DNA of 64,000 nt from CAKZML01 sp963823435. GTDB taxonomy: Bacteria > Pseudomonadota > Gammaproteobacteria > Steroidobacterales > BM003. The stretch lies in assembly GCA_963823435.1 (NCBI GenBank), contig CAWGLN010000013.1, positions 1 to 64,000 of the forward strand. The letters are read 5' to 3'. The position numbers and the translations under genes are program-made. How positions within the stretch are numbered: position 1 is the first letter of the stretch; each line of letters starts with the position of its first letter. Below the pieces are notes generated by a model that was given only the letters and a program-made list of their open reading frames with translations, was not told the DNA's origin and did no database searches. This document shows positions 54,873 to 63,569 of this stretch, one piece after another.

Positions 54873-56033
54873 TCAGGCTCCAAACAAGACCAGGTCATCC
54901 CGGTGCACAAGTTCGTCCCGTCCACGGTAACCCAGTATTTGCTCTATACGGGAACTTCGAACGCCCATGATGCTGCGGGCCTCGGCGCTGGAGTAGGCGC
55001 TCAGCCCATGTCCCAGGACCCGGGCGTCGGGACCCAGCAACTGCACCGCGTCACCGCGCTCAAAATCACCCTGCACCGCCGTCACGCCGGCGGGAAGCAG
55101 GCTGTTGCCCGACAACAATGCGGACCTCGCACCGGCATCCAGCTTGAAACTGCCACGCGGTTTCAGGCTGCCGGCTATCCATTGCTTGCGTGCCGCCGCC
55201 GGTGAGGCATGACGTACAAACCAGGTGCAACGCCCTCCGTTTTCCAGACTGGACAAGGGGTGTTCCTTGCGGCCATCGGCTATCGCGACATGACACCCCG
55301 CACCCAGCGCAATGCGCGCGGCAATGAGCTTGGTCACCATGCCCCCACTGCCCACATCCGAACGCGATTCTCCCGCCAGGGCCTCCACTTCCGGTGTCAA
55401 TTCCTCTACCAGGGGAATGAAGCGTGCCTGCGGATCCAGACCCGGATCGGCGCTATACAAACCGTCGATATCTGACAGCAGAACCAGGCAATCGGCGCTT
55501 ACCAACTGTGCCACCCGCGCGGCCAGTCGATCATTATCACCGTAGCGAATTTCCTCTGTCGCCACGGTGTCGTTTTCGTTAATTACCGGGATCGCGCCCA
55601 GGTCAAGCAGGGTCTTGAGTGTATTGCGTGCATTCAGATAGCGGCGACGTTGCTCGGTATCCGACAGGGTCAGCAATACCTGGGCAACCTGCAGTCCACT
55701 GAGCGCCAGCGTCTCCAGGTAGGCATGCGCCAGCAGTACTTGTCCGGCAGCGGCAGCGGCCTGGCTCTCCTCCAGTCGCAGGGCGCCCGGCCCCATACTC
55801 AGCATCCTTCTGCCCAGGGCGATCGCACCGGAAGATACCAGCACCACCTGCTGTCCCCGGCTGCGCATACCGGCGATGTCCTCACACAGGGTGCCCAGCC
55901 AGTGACGATTTATTTTGCCGCTGTCGGCCTGGACCAGCAGCGACGAGCCAATCTTGATAACCACCCGGCGAGCGTTGACCAGCCACCGTGAAGAGTCACT
56001 ATGATCGTCTAATTCCCATACCGACCTGTCCAC
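54873..56033 (-). CDS. proB: Glutamate 5-kinase
   Basis: 386 residues with a C-terminal PUA domain. Amino-acid kinase core VIKIGSSLLVQ, VVLVSSGAIALGRRML, NENDTVATEEIRYGDNDRLA, and DVGSGGMVTKLIAARIA. GTG at 56033 is chosen because GGGAGG precedes it by 11 bases; an ATG at 56069 would add 12 residues. The PUA domain is often linked to proline feedback control. Confidence 0.94.
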   Translation of the reverse strand: MDRSVWELDDHSDSSRWLVNARRVVIKIGSSLLVQADSGKINRHWLGTLCEDIAGMRSRGQQVVLVSSGAIALGRRMLSMGPGALRLEESQAAAAAGQVLLAHAYLETLALSGLQVAQVLLTLSDTEQRRRYLNARNTLKTLLDLGAIPVINENDTVATEEIRYGDNDRLAARVAQLVSADCLVLLSDIDGLYSADPGLDPQARFIPLVEELTPEVEALAGESRSDVGSGGMVTKLIAARIALGAGCHVAIADGRKEHPLSSLENGGRCTWFVRHASPAAARKQWIAGSLKPRGSFKLDAGARSALLSGNSLLPAGVTAVQGDFERGDAVQLLGPDARVLGHGLSAYSSAEARSIMGVRSSRIEQILGYRGRDELVHRDDLVLFGA

Positions 56034-56083
56034 TACAAGACTTGCCTCCCTGAAACCGGCGACTGGCACCGGTGGTTTTCCTG

Positions 56084-57280
56084 CTACAGGGCTTCAGCCC
56101 AGGAGACATGGGAATCCGATTTCAGGACCTTGTCCAGGCCTGCCTTCAGATCAGCCAACAAGTCCTCGGCGTTTTCTATCCCTACTGACAGGCGAACCAG
56201 GCCGTCGCTGATCCCGGCCAGCCGGCGTCCTTCAGGACCCATGGCAGCGTGAGACATGGTGGCCGGATGTGCCGCCAGGCTCTCCACACCACCCAGGGAT
56301 TCAGCCAGCGAGAACAACTGCAGTTCCTTCAGAAACACGCCGGCCCGTTCCGCACCGCCTTCCAGCTCGAAACTGACCATGCCACCAAATCCCTGTTGCT
56401 GGCTGGCGGCGATCTCGTGCCCGGGATGAGTGGGCAAACCCGGATAATGCACCTTGCTGACTGCCGGGTGATGACACAGCAATTCCACCACCGCCTGCGC
56501 ATTCTCCTCATGCAGTCGGATACGTGCATGCAGGGTTCTCAGACCGCGCAGGGTCAGGAAACTGTCGAAGGGCGCGCCGGTGACACCCAGGCAATTTGCC
56601 CACCAGGCAAGTTCTTCATGCAGGCTGGGGTCGGCCGCCACCACCGCGCCGCCCACCACGTCACTGTGCCCGTTTAGATACTTGGTCGTGGAATGGACGA
56701 CGATATCCGCACCCAGGCTGATCGGCTTTTGCAGGGCCGGGGACAGGAAGGTGTTATCCACCGCCATCAGCGCGCCATGCAGACGACAAAGACGTGACAA
56801 GGCGCGAAGGTCGACAATACGCAATAGCGGATTGCTGGGACTCTCGACCCATACCAGCCTGGGACGCTCGGCCAGGGCAATCGCCAATGCCTGCGGGTCG
56901 CTCTGATTAACGAACAGCACCCGGAATTGCCCCCTGTCCGCCAGGGCATTAAACAGGCGATAGGTGCCACCGTAGCAATCATGCGGCGCCACCAGCAGAT
57001 CACCCGGCTTGAGCAACTGGCAGACCAGGGTAGCCGCGGCCATACCCGAGGCAGTGATAACTCCGCCGGCCCCGCCCTCTTGCTGCGCAAGGGCGTCACC
57101 CAGCAAGTCCCGGGTCGGATTTCCGGTGCGTGTGTAATCGTAGGTACGGGGCTGACCCAGGTCGCGAAACGTGTAATTGGAGGTCAGGTACAGCGGCGGT
57201 GCCACCGCGCCATACTGCCTGTCAGATTCAATACCGGCGCGCACCGCGCCGGTCCGGCCTTCCTGGTCTTTCTTGCTCAT
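56084..57280 (-). CDS. metB: Cystathionine gamma-synthase
   Basis: 398 residues, PLP enzyme joining an activated homoserine to cysteine. TRTGNPTRDLLGDALA, PHDCYGGTYRLFNALA, VESPSNPLLRIVDL, PLP Lys in HSTTKYLNGHSDVVGG, and QQQGFGGMVSFELEGG. Residue order follows E. coli MetB almost throughout. ATG 57280 (MSKKDQEGR). Preceded by a SAM-I riboswitch about 260 bases upstream, which predicts repression when SAM is plentiful. Confidence 0.95.
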   Translation of the reverse strand: MSKKDQEGRTGAVRAGIESDRQYGAVAPPLYLTSNYTFRDLGQPRTYDYTRTGNPTRDLLGDALAQQEGGAGGVITASGMAAATLVCQLLKPGDLLVAPHDCYGGTYRLFNALADRGQFRVLFVNQSDPQALAIALAERPRLVWVESPSNPLLRIVDLRALSRLCRLHGALMAVDNTFLSPALQKPISLGADIVVHSTTKYLNGHSDVVGGAVVAADPSLHEELAWWANCLGVTGAPFDSFLTLRGLRTLHARIRLHEENAQAVVELLCHHPAVSKVHYPGLPTHPGHEIAASQQQGFGGMVSFELEGGAERAGVFLKELQLFSLAESLGGVESLAAHPATMSHAAMGPEGRRLAGISDGLVRLSVGIENAEDLLADLKAGLDKVLKSDSHVSWAEAL

Positions 57281-57541
57281 TTCCGCTTCTCTGGCCCGCA
57301 AAAATCCGGGCTGGTTTTTGGGAGTTCGGCACCGAGCCACCGCGAACAGCTTCGACAGCGACACAGCTCCGCCAGGGACGGCTGGAGAGCTATTGCCTTG
57401 AAATCGCGATCGTTCACAGGGTCGGTCCTCACTCGTTCACACCCGGCCATGACCGGGATCAGGTTTCTCTTCGTGAAACCCTGCGAGGAACCGTAGATGG
57501 GAGTTACCGTGTCCTTCACCAGCGCGGGCGCTGCACGGCAG

Positions 57542-57661
57542 CTCATCTATCGGCGGCCAGCCAAGAGACTGGTCCCGCAGGAGTTAGCACCATTTCGAAC
57601 TGGTTAGGTTCGCTGGTTGCCCCGGCTTCTTCGGGCCTGTCCCTCTGCCGGTCTCGATGAG
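57542..57661 (-). promoter_or_regulatory. SAM-I (S-box) riboswitch upstream of metB
   Basis: Minus strand, 5' at 57661. P1 is CTCATC / GATGAG. Conserved core: GAGGGACAGGCCCGAAGAAG, GCCGGGGCAACC, and GGTGCTAACTCCTGCGGG, the SAM-binding strand signatures. A P3-type hairpin GCGAAC-ctaacca-GTTCG and a P4-type ACCAG / CTGG are also seen. The 260 bases to metB contain the likely expression platform; the off-state hairpin is not assigned. Confidence 0.93.
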
Positions 57662-57785
57662 TAGAATCTGAGTGTATGCAAGGGTCGAAGGCCACGTCAA
57701 GCCTCGACGTAAGGACATTCATTGATCTTCCGGGCCGGGACGTGATAAACCTCCTGCCCCGATTCAATTCTTCCCGTTTGAGAAA

Positions 57786-58532
57786 ATGAAAAGAATCCTG
57801 GTCTTTCAGCACGTGCCTTACGAACCCCTGGGAACCCTGAATCCACAGCTGAAAGCCGCCGGTTTTCGTATCCGCTATGTCAATTTCAGCCGCGCGCCCG
57901 AGGCCCAGCCAAGCCTGGACGGTTATAACGGCCTGGTCGTGCTTGGTGGCCCCATGGGTGCCTGTCAAACCGACAGGCACCCTCACCTGAGCACGGAGAT
58001 CGAACTGATACGACAGGCCGTGCGCCTGCGCCTGCCGGTACTGGGCATCTGCCTGGGGGCGCAGCTACTGGCGCGGGCGCTGGGCGCAAAGGTACGACCC
58101 AGCTCCAAACCGGAAATTGGCTGGCACACCATCAATGTGCCGGAGCGGGCGCGGGAAGATCCACTGTTTCGGCATTTCAAGCCCTCGCAAAAAATTTTCC
58201 AGTGGCATAGCGACACATTTGCCCTGCCAAAAGGGGCCATCCACCTTGCCAGCAGCGAGGTCTGTCCCAACCAGGCCTTCAAGTACGGCGACAACGCCTA
58301 CGGTCTGCAGTTCCACCTGGAGGTAGACCGTCAATTGATCGGGCGCTGGCTGAAAGTTCCCGCGCACCAGCGGGAAATCGAGGCCATGGGGGGCGAGGTT
58401 GACCCGAAGCGGGTGCTGGGTGAAACCCATGCGAAGATTGCGGAGACCGAACAACTCGCCGAGGCGGTATTCGGTGAATTCATCAAGTTGTTCAGCCACC
58501 ACGGCAGACGCCGGTTACTAAGCTCGCGCTAG
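57786..58532 (+). CDS. Class I glutamine amidotransferase-like protein
   Basis: 248 residues. Nucleophile Cys in LGICLGAQLLARALG, preceded by GGPMGACQTDRHP, and the catalytic His/Glu region in GLQFHLEVD. Homologues are GMP-synthase-like amidotransferases of unknown partner. ATG 57786. Divergent from metB and its riboswitch; convergent with the secreted hypothetical gene. Confidence 0.9.
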   Translation: MKRILVFQHVPYEPLGTLNPQLKAAGFRIRYVNFSRAPEAQPSLDGYNGLVVLGGPMGACQTDRHPHLSTEIELIRQAVRLRLPVLGICLGAQLLARALGAKVRPSSKPEIGWHTINVPERAREDPLFRHFKPSQKIFQWHSDTFALPKGAIHLASSEVCPNQAFKYGDNAYGLQFHLEVDRQLIGRWLKVPAHQREIEAMGGEVDPKRVLGETHAKIAETEQLAEAVFGEFIKLFSHHGRRRLLSSR

Positions 58533-58540
58533 TTAGCTGC

Positions 58541-58891
58541 CTATTCCGAAGCTCTCGCCTTGAAAGCGCGTATTTCGGCGTTGAGCCTGGCCGCAACTTC
58601 TTCCTCGGTAGTAATGGAAGAGTTAAAGCGCAAGGTATAGAACTGCGTGGCTTCCAGCGGAGGCGGTTGCTCCATCGAAGCCAACTCTTCGTCCAGGCAG
58701 TCACGAAACCAAACCATGGTTGCCTGGAACTCCTTGACTCGCTGGATCGCGGCCAGCAACTCTTCTTTGCTTGCCTGGCTGCCATCAGGGATAGCCAGGC
58801 CATCCGCACTGGGAAACGCGCATTCGGCATGCACGACGCCGGCTGACAACAAGAGCATGGTGGCGGCACAAGCGGAAATCAGCTGTTTCAT
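58541..58891 (-). CDS. Secreted hypothetical protein
   Basis: 116 residues. Signal peptide 1-22 (ISACAATMLLLSAGVVHA, cleavage after HAE-like site), then an acidic, helical domain with two cysteines (ECAFPSADG, FRDCLDEELA) that could form a disulfide. No family recognised. ATG 58891. Confidence 0.75.
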   Translation of the reverse strand: MKQLISACAATMLLLSAGVVHAECAFPSADGLAIPDGSQASKEELLAAIQRVKEFQATMVWFRDCLDEELASMEQPPPLEATQFYTLRFNSSITTEEEVAARLNAEIRAFKARASE

Positions 58892-58970
58892 AAAGGTAAT
58901 CCATCGTTCCGGAGATTCTGCAATCGGTGATGTTAGCGGATTGATTTTGACCTTGGTAGGTCTCGCCAAC

Positions 58971-58994
58971 AAAAAAGCCCAGGCTTGGCTTGCT
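58971..58994 (-). terminator. Possible terminator for the histidine-phosphatase gene
   Basis: On the minus strand AAGCC-aagcctg-GGCTT followed by TTTT. Short stem; lies about 70 bases beyond the stop at 59064. Confidence 0.45.
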
Positions 58995-59063
58995 CCGGTG
59001 CCGGCGTCTGCAATGGCGTCCTGTCCCGTGCCGGCCGCGCCAGCCATTACCAGGCCACGAATT

Positions 59064-59768
59064 CTAGCGGTAGGTAATCAAATCCATTCGGTCACCTCGT
59101 TCCAGGTGAGCGACGCTGTTGAACATCTCCATGGATGCCCGCTTCCCATCCCAAAGGATACGCGTCAGCGAACTGTTCCGGATGACCCAGGCCAGGCGCA
59201 AGGCTTCATGCCTGGGGGTGCCAAGAACCGATTGCAGGACAACACTGATGGCGCCCGCAGAGGTGCTCACCATTACACGCCCTCCCTGGTCTATATCTTT
59301 TTGCAAGGTGAGCATTCCATCCTCTATCCGGCTGCAAAATTCCACCCAGGTTTCCAGGTTCGGGCCCTGTAATTCACCGGCTATCCAGGAAGATGTGGCG
59401 GCATTGAAGACGGTCTGGAAATATCCGCGATCCCGGCTCAAACGTTCGATGTCGACGGCGTCCTCCGTTTGCTTTGCCCTTCCCTCCAGGTATTCGCGTA
59501 ATACCGGCAGGTGGTCGAACTCATTGAATTGCTCCAGCAATGCAAACCTCTCCGGACTCGTGTGTCCCATACCCTCAAGCACCAGGCGCGCGCTGTCACG
59601 TTGCCGCCGCATCGCGCCGCTGTACACCGCATCAAACTCCATGCCCAGCTCCGCCAGGTGTTGGCCCAGCATACGTACCTGCGTCTCACCGGTGTTCGAC
59701 AGTCGATCGTAGTCCTCCGCACCAAATGACGCCTGCCCATGTCGTAATAGTAAAATTTCGCTCACCAC
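59064..59768 (-). CDS. Histidine phosphatase superfamily protein
   Basis: 234 residues. Catalytic LLLRHGQASFGAEDYDRLS, YSGAMRRQRDSA, acid EQFNEFDHLP and MVSTSAGAISV where the usual second His is replaced (TSAG instead of xHG). That substitution is notable and could lower or change activity. ATG 59768. Confidence 0.85.
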   Translation of the reverse strand: MVSEILLLRHGQASFGAEDYDRLSNTGETQVRMLGQHLAELGMEFDAVYSGAMRRQRDSARLVLEGMGHTSPERFALLEQFNEFDHLPVLREYLEGRAKQTEDAVDIERLSRDRGYFQTVFNAATSSWIAGELQGPNLETWVEFCSRIEDGMLTLQKDIDQGGRVMVSTSAGAISVVLQSVLGTPRHEALRLAWVIRNSSLTRILWDGKRASMEMFNSVAHLERGDRMDLITYR

Positions 59769-59848
59769 GTTCTTCTCCTGCCCCTGACGCTAAACTCTCC
59801 ACGCGCAACCGGGTACACTGTCGCAATCATCTCAAATACGGAGTTTAC

Positions 59849-60718
59849 ATGGCCACTGTCGCATTTCTCGGTCTCGGCGTCATGGGTGCGCCCATGGCTG
59901 GACACCTGCAAGCCGCGGGCCACCCGACCCGCGTCTACAACCGCACCGGCTCGCGTGCGACCCAATGGGTTTCCAGGCATGGTGGAAGTCATTTTCCGAC
60001 ACCTGCGGAGGCTGCGAAGGGGGCCGAATTCGTGTTTGTTTGTGTGGGCAATGACGACGACCTGCGCCAGGTCGTACTGGGTCCCGAGGGCGCCCTTGCC
60101 GGCATGCAGGCCGGCAGTATCCTGGTGGATCACACGACGACCTCGGCGGAGGTCGCACGTGAGATCTATAGCCTGGCTGCCAAGACCGGCGTGGCCTTTA
60201 TCGACGCACCGGTATCGGGTGGCCAGGCCGGTGCCCAGAACGGTGTACTGACCGTCATGTGCGGCGGCGACCAGGCACCTTTCGATCGAGCCAAACCGGT
60301 TATCGACAGTTTTGCGCGGGCTTGCGTGTTGCTGGGGGAAACCGGTTCCGGCCAGCTTACCAAGATGGTCAATCAGCTTTGCATCGCGGGGCTGGTCCAG
60401 GGTCTCTCCGAAGGCATGAATTTCGGGCAAAAAGCCGGTCTGAACATGGACCTGGTGATCGACGTCATCAGCAAGGGCGCCGCGCAATCGTGGCAAATGG
60501 ACAACCGCGCACGCAGCATGTGCGCCGGTGAATTCGAGTTTGGCTTCGCCGTGGACTGGATGCGCAAAGACCTGGGCATCACCCTGGACGAGGCCAGGCG
60601 CAATGGAGCCCGTGTCCCGGTAGCCGCCCTGGTGGATCAGTTCTACGCCCAGGTCCAGGCGCGTGGCGGCCGGCGTTGGGACACCTCCAGTCTGATGCAC
60701 CTCCTGGCCGAGGATTGA
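59849..60718 (+). CDS. 3-hydroxyisobutyrate dehydrogenase-family oxidoreductase
   Basis: 289 residues. NAD(P)-binding GLGVMGAPMAGHLQAAGH, DAPVSGGQAGAQNGVLTVMCGG substrate loop, GSGQLTKMVNQ with the catalytic Lys, and DLGITLDEAR. Could be 3-hydroxyisobutyrate dehydrogenase of valine breakdown, or tartronate-semialdehyde or glyoxylate reductase type. ATG 59849. Confidence 0.9.
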   Translation: MATVAFLGLGVMGAPMAGHLQAAGHPTRVYNRTGSRATQWVSRHGGSHFPTPAEAAKGAEFVFVCVGNDDDLRQVVLGPEGALAGMQAGSILVDHTTTSAEVAREIYSLAAKTGVAFIDAPVSGGQAGAQNGVLTVMCGGDQAPFDRAKPVIDSFARACVLLGETGSGQLTKMVNQLCIAGLVQGLSEGMNFGQKAGLNMDLVIDVISKGAAQSWQMDNRARSMCAGEFEFGFAVDWMRKDLGITLDEARRNGARVPVAALVDQFYAQVQARGGRRWDTSSLMHLLAED

Positions 60719-60764
60719 ACAGGGACTGGCGACGATCTGGGACCGCCGGTGATTTGAACGTGCA

Positions 60765-61527
60765 TCAACGTGCCGTGGTGCCGCCGTCCACCGGTATTTC
60801 GGCACCGGTGATAAAACTGGCCTGGTCCGAGGCCAGGAACAGGATCGCATTGGACACCTCGCGCGGCTGTCCCAGCCTGTTCATCGGACTGACTTTTTCC
60901 AGACGCCGGCGCATGAGCTCGGGGTCGCCGCCAAGGTTGATCAGAGCCCTGGACCATGGGTGTGTCCGTGTACGACGGGTGCAGGGAATTGCAGCGTATA
61001 TTGTCGCCTTTCTCTGCACACTCAACCGCTACCGACTTGGTCAGCATGCGTACCGCGCCCTTGGCTGAACAGTAGGCAGTCAATTTACCGACCCCACGCA
61101 GACCTGCTGTCGATGACAGGTTGATAATCGAACCTCCACCTGATTGACGCATGGCCGGGATGGCGTTTTTACAGCCCAGGAACACGCCCTCCACATTCAC
61201 GGCGTGGATATTCCGGAACTGGGCCAGGCTGGTGTCCTCAATCCCCGCATACAAGGCGATTCCCGCGGCATTGACCAACACATTCAGACCACCGAAGCGC
61301 TCGACGGTTTCTTGCACCACCTGCTGCCAGCGAGACTCGTCACGCACGTCGTGCTCGAGAAACGCCGCCTTCTCGCCAAGCCGGCCCGCAGCGGCCAACC
61401 CCAGCTCCACTTGCACATCGGTCAGCATGACCTGCGCACCTGCCTCGACAAAGGCGGCCGCGCAGTCCAGACCCAGTCCCGAGGCGGCCCCCGTAACCAG
61501 GACGACCTTCCCTGAAAAATCAAACAT
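60765..61527 (-). CDS. Short-chain dehydrogenase/reductase, one frameshift
   Basis: About 253 residues. TGAASGLGLDCAAAF, NAAGIALYAGI, SSTAGLRGVGKLTAYCSAKG (Ser and YxxxK). The frame breaks near 60952, where one surplus G follows DTPMVQ; the rest gives ALINLGGDPELMRR and terminal ITGAEIPVDGG. ATG 61527 with GGAGA 9 bases upstream is preferred over ATG 61536. One of two adjacent SDR genes. Confidence 0.88.
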
Positions 61528-61567
61528 GACAGACATTCTCCGTGTGTGGCCCCGAAACCAGCCGAGC

Positions 61568-62332
61568 TCAGGCCAGGTATCCGCCGTCGGCGGTGATGCA
61601 GGAACCGGTAACGTAAGAGGACGCATCGGACACCAGGAACAGCACCGAGCCGGCCATTTCCTCCGGCTCGGCCATGCGTCCCAGGGGCACAAATTTCAGG
61701 TAGTAATCACGCGCCTGTTCATTCTCGGTCAAGGCCGATGCGAACTTCGTACGGGTCAGGCCCGGCAGCAGGGCGTTGACCCGGATATTGAACTGTCCGC
61801 ATTCCTTGGCCAGGGACTGGGTCATGTTGATCACCGCCGCCTTGGTGATGGAATAAATGCCCTGCATGGGACCGGGTCGCACACCGTTCACCGAGGCCAC
61901 ATTCACGATGGCGCCACCGCCCTGCTTGCGCATGCGTTTGCCCGCTTCGATAGACATGAAGAAATATCCGCGGATATTCACTTCCACGGTCTTGTTAAAC
62001 GCCGCCAGGTCCGTGTCCAGGATATGACCGTAGTATGGGTTGGCCGCGGCATTATTGACCAGGATATCCAGGCGGCCGAATGTCTCATCAATACCGGCAA
62101 ACAGGGTTTCAATCTGGTCCATGTCGCCGATATGACAGGCCATGGCCACCGCATCACCACCTTGCCTGCGTATATCGGCGGCCACCGTCTCACAGGCATC
62201 AAGCTTGCGACTGGCGACCACTACCCGTGCGCCGTGCCTGGCCAGCAGACGCGCCGTGGCCTCACCGATTCCGCGACTGGCGCCGGTGACCAGCGCAACT
62301 TTTCCGCTCAGATCAAACAGGTCTGAAGCCAT
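61568..62332 (-). CDS. Short-chain dehydrogenase/reductase
   Basis: 254 residues, intact. TGASRGIGEATARLLA, NNAAANPYYGHI, SVNGVRPGPMQGIYSITKA (YxxxK) and TGSCITADGGYLA. Nearest in pattern to SDRs that sit beside phosphotransferase and acyl-CoA dehydrogenase genes. ATG 62332. Same strand as its neighbours, 34 bases after the phosphotransferase gene. Confidence 0.9.
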   Translation of the reverse strand: MASDLFDLSGKVALVTGASRGIGEATARLLARHGARVVVASRKLDACETVAADIRRQGGDAVAMACHIGDMDQIETLFAGIDETFGRLDILVNNAAANPYYGHILDTDLAAFNKTVEVNIRGYFFMSIEAGKRMRKQGGGAIVNVASVNGVRPGPMQGIYSITKAAVINMTQSLAKECGQFNIRVNALLPGLTRTKFASALTENEQARDYYLKFVPLGRMAEPEEMAGSVLFLVSDASSYVTGSCITADGGYLA

Positions 62333-62365
62333 TGTTATCCTCCCGGGCAACTTCGGTCGGTGAAT

Positions 62366-63433
62366 CTAAAGACTGGAATTGTCGACCAGTTCCTGGCACA
62401 TGCGCTCCAGCCCTTGCACCCACTTTATGCAATCCGCAAAGCGCTTGTCCGCGGTCTGTCCATGGTAGTAGCGGTAATATATTTGTTGCGCAATCACGGC
62501 CAGGCGAAACAGTCCGAAACAGAAATAGAAATCCATGTGCTGCATGGAATAACCGGTGCGCTCGCTATAGCGATCGACAATCTCCCTGCGACTGGGTGCG
62601 CCTTCGATATCGGTGGGCATCAGGCGGCCGGCCCGCAAAAAATCCGGATCGTCTTTCTGCACCCAGTACCCCAGGGTGCTGCCGAGATCCATCAGCGGAT
62701 CACCCAGGGTCGCCATCTCCCAGTCCAGTACGCCAATCAGACGCAGCGGGTCTGCAACATCCCAGACCACGTTATCCAGTTTGAAATCATTGTGTATTAT
62801 CCCGACGTAACCTGAATCACCAGGCATCTTTTCCCGCAACCAGGCCATGCTGGTCTTGAAGTCGGGCGCGTCCGGTGTGATGGCTGATTCGTAGCGCTTG
62901 CTCCAGCCGCGTACCTGGCGCTCGACGTAGCCCTCGGGCTTGCCCAGCTCCGCCAATCCCGCCGCCTGGTAATCCACCTGGTGCAGCTGGGCCATGGCAT
63001 CGATCAGGTTAAAGAACTGCTGGCGAACTTGCTCCGGGGACATGGACAGACCGGGCGGATAATCCTTGCGTATGATCAGACCCTCGATGTTGGTCATGAG
63101 ATAGAACTCACCACCGAGAACACTTTCGTCCTCGCAATACAGCAAGGGCTCCGGACAGTATGGGTATAGCGGTCGCAGACCCGAGAGCACGCGAAATTCG
63201 CGACCCATGTCATGCGCAGACCTGGCCTTGGTGCCAAAAGGAGGCCGTCGCAAAACGAGTTTCTTCTCGCCCACCTGGAGCAGATAGGTCAGGTTGGAGT
63301 ATCCCGAGGGAAACTGTTTCACCTCCAGCGGACCGGCGTACTCCGGCAGCTTGTCCTCAAGGTAGGTCTGCAGCGCAGGCAGATTCAGTTCCTCGCCCCT
63401 GCGTACAGACGTTGCGCTATCTACCAAGTTCAT
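62366..63433 (-). CDS. APH-type phosphotransferase (ACAD10-like)
   Basis: 355 residues of the aminoglycoside-phosphotransferase fold. LVLRRPPFGTKARSAHDMGR (ATP Lys), catalytic loop IIHNDFKLDNVVWD, and GVLDWEMATLGDPLMDLG with the metal Asp. The R.PP...SAHDM signature belongs to the group found with or fused to acyl-CoA dehydrogenases, thought to phosphorylate hydroxy-acyl-CoA intermediates. ATG 63433. Next gene upstream is an acyl-CoA dehydrogenase, which fits. Confidence 0.9.
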   Translation of the reverse strand: MNLVDSATSVRRGEELNLPALQTYLEDKLPEYAGPLEVKQFPSGYSNLTYLLQVGEKKLVLRRPPFGTKARSAHDMGREFRVLSGLRPLYPYCPEPLLYCEDESVLGGEFYLMTNIEGLIIRKDYPPGLSMSPEQVRQQFFNLIDAMAQLHQVDYQAAGLAELGKPEGYVERQVRGWSKRYESAITPDAPDFKTSMAWLREKMPGDSGYVGIIHNDFKLDNVVWDVADPLRLIGVLDWEMATLGDPLMDLGSTLGYWVQKDDPDFLRAGRLMPTDIEGAPSRREIVDRYSERTGYSMQHMDFYFCFGLFRLAVIAQQIYYRYYHGQTADKRFADCIKWVQGLERMCQELVDNSSL

Positions 63434-63569
63434 GCCTGCTCCCCGGGAAACCTTTGATCAACTCGTGAAATCATCTCTTACAGGCAATCCATCTTCACCC
63501 TTGCCAGTCTCGTAAAGTATTGTCGCAAGCGATCGCCTTCGCCCAGGAATAAATGCAGGATTTCTCGGA

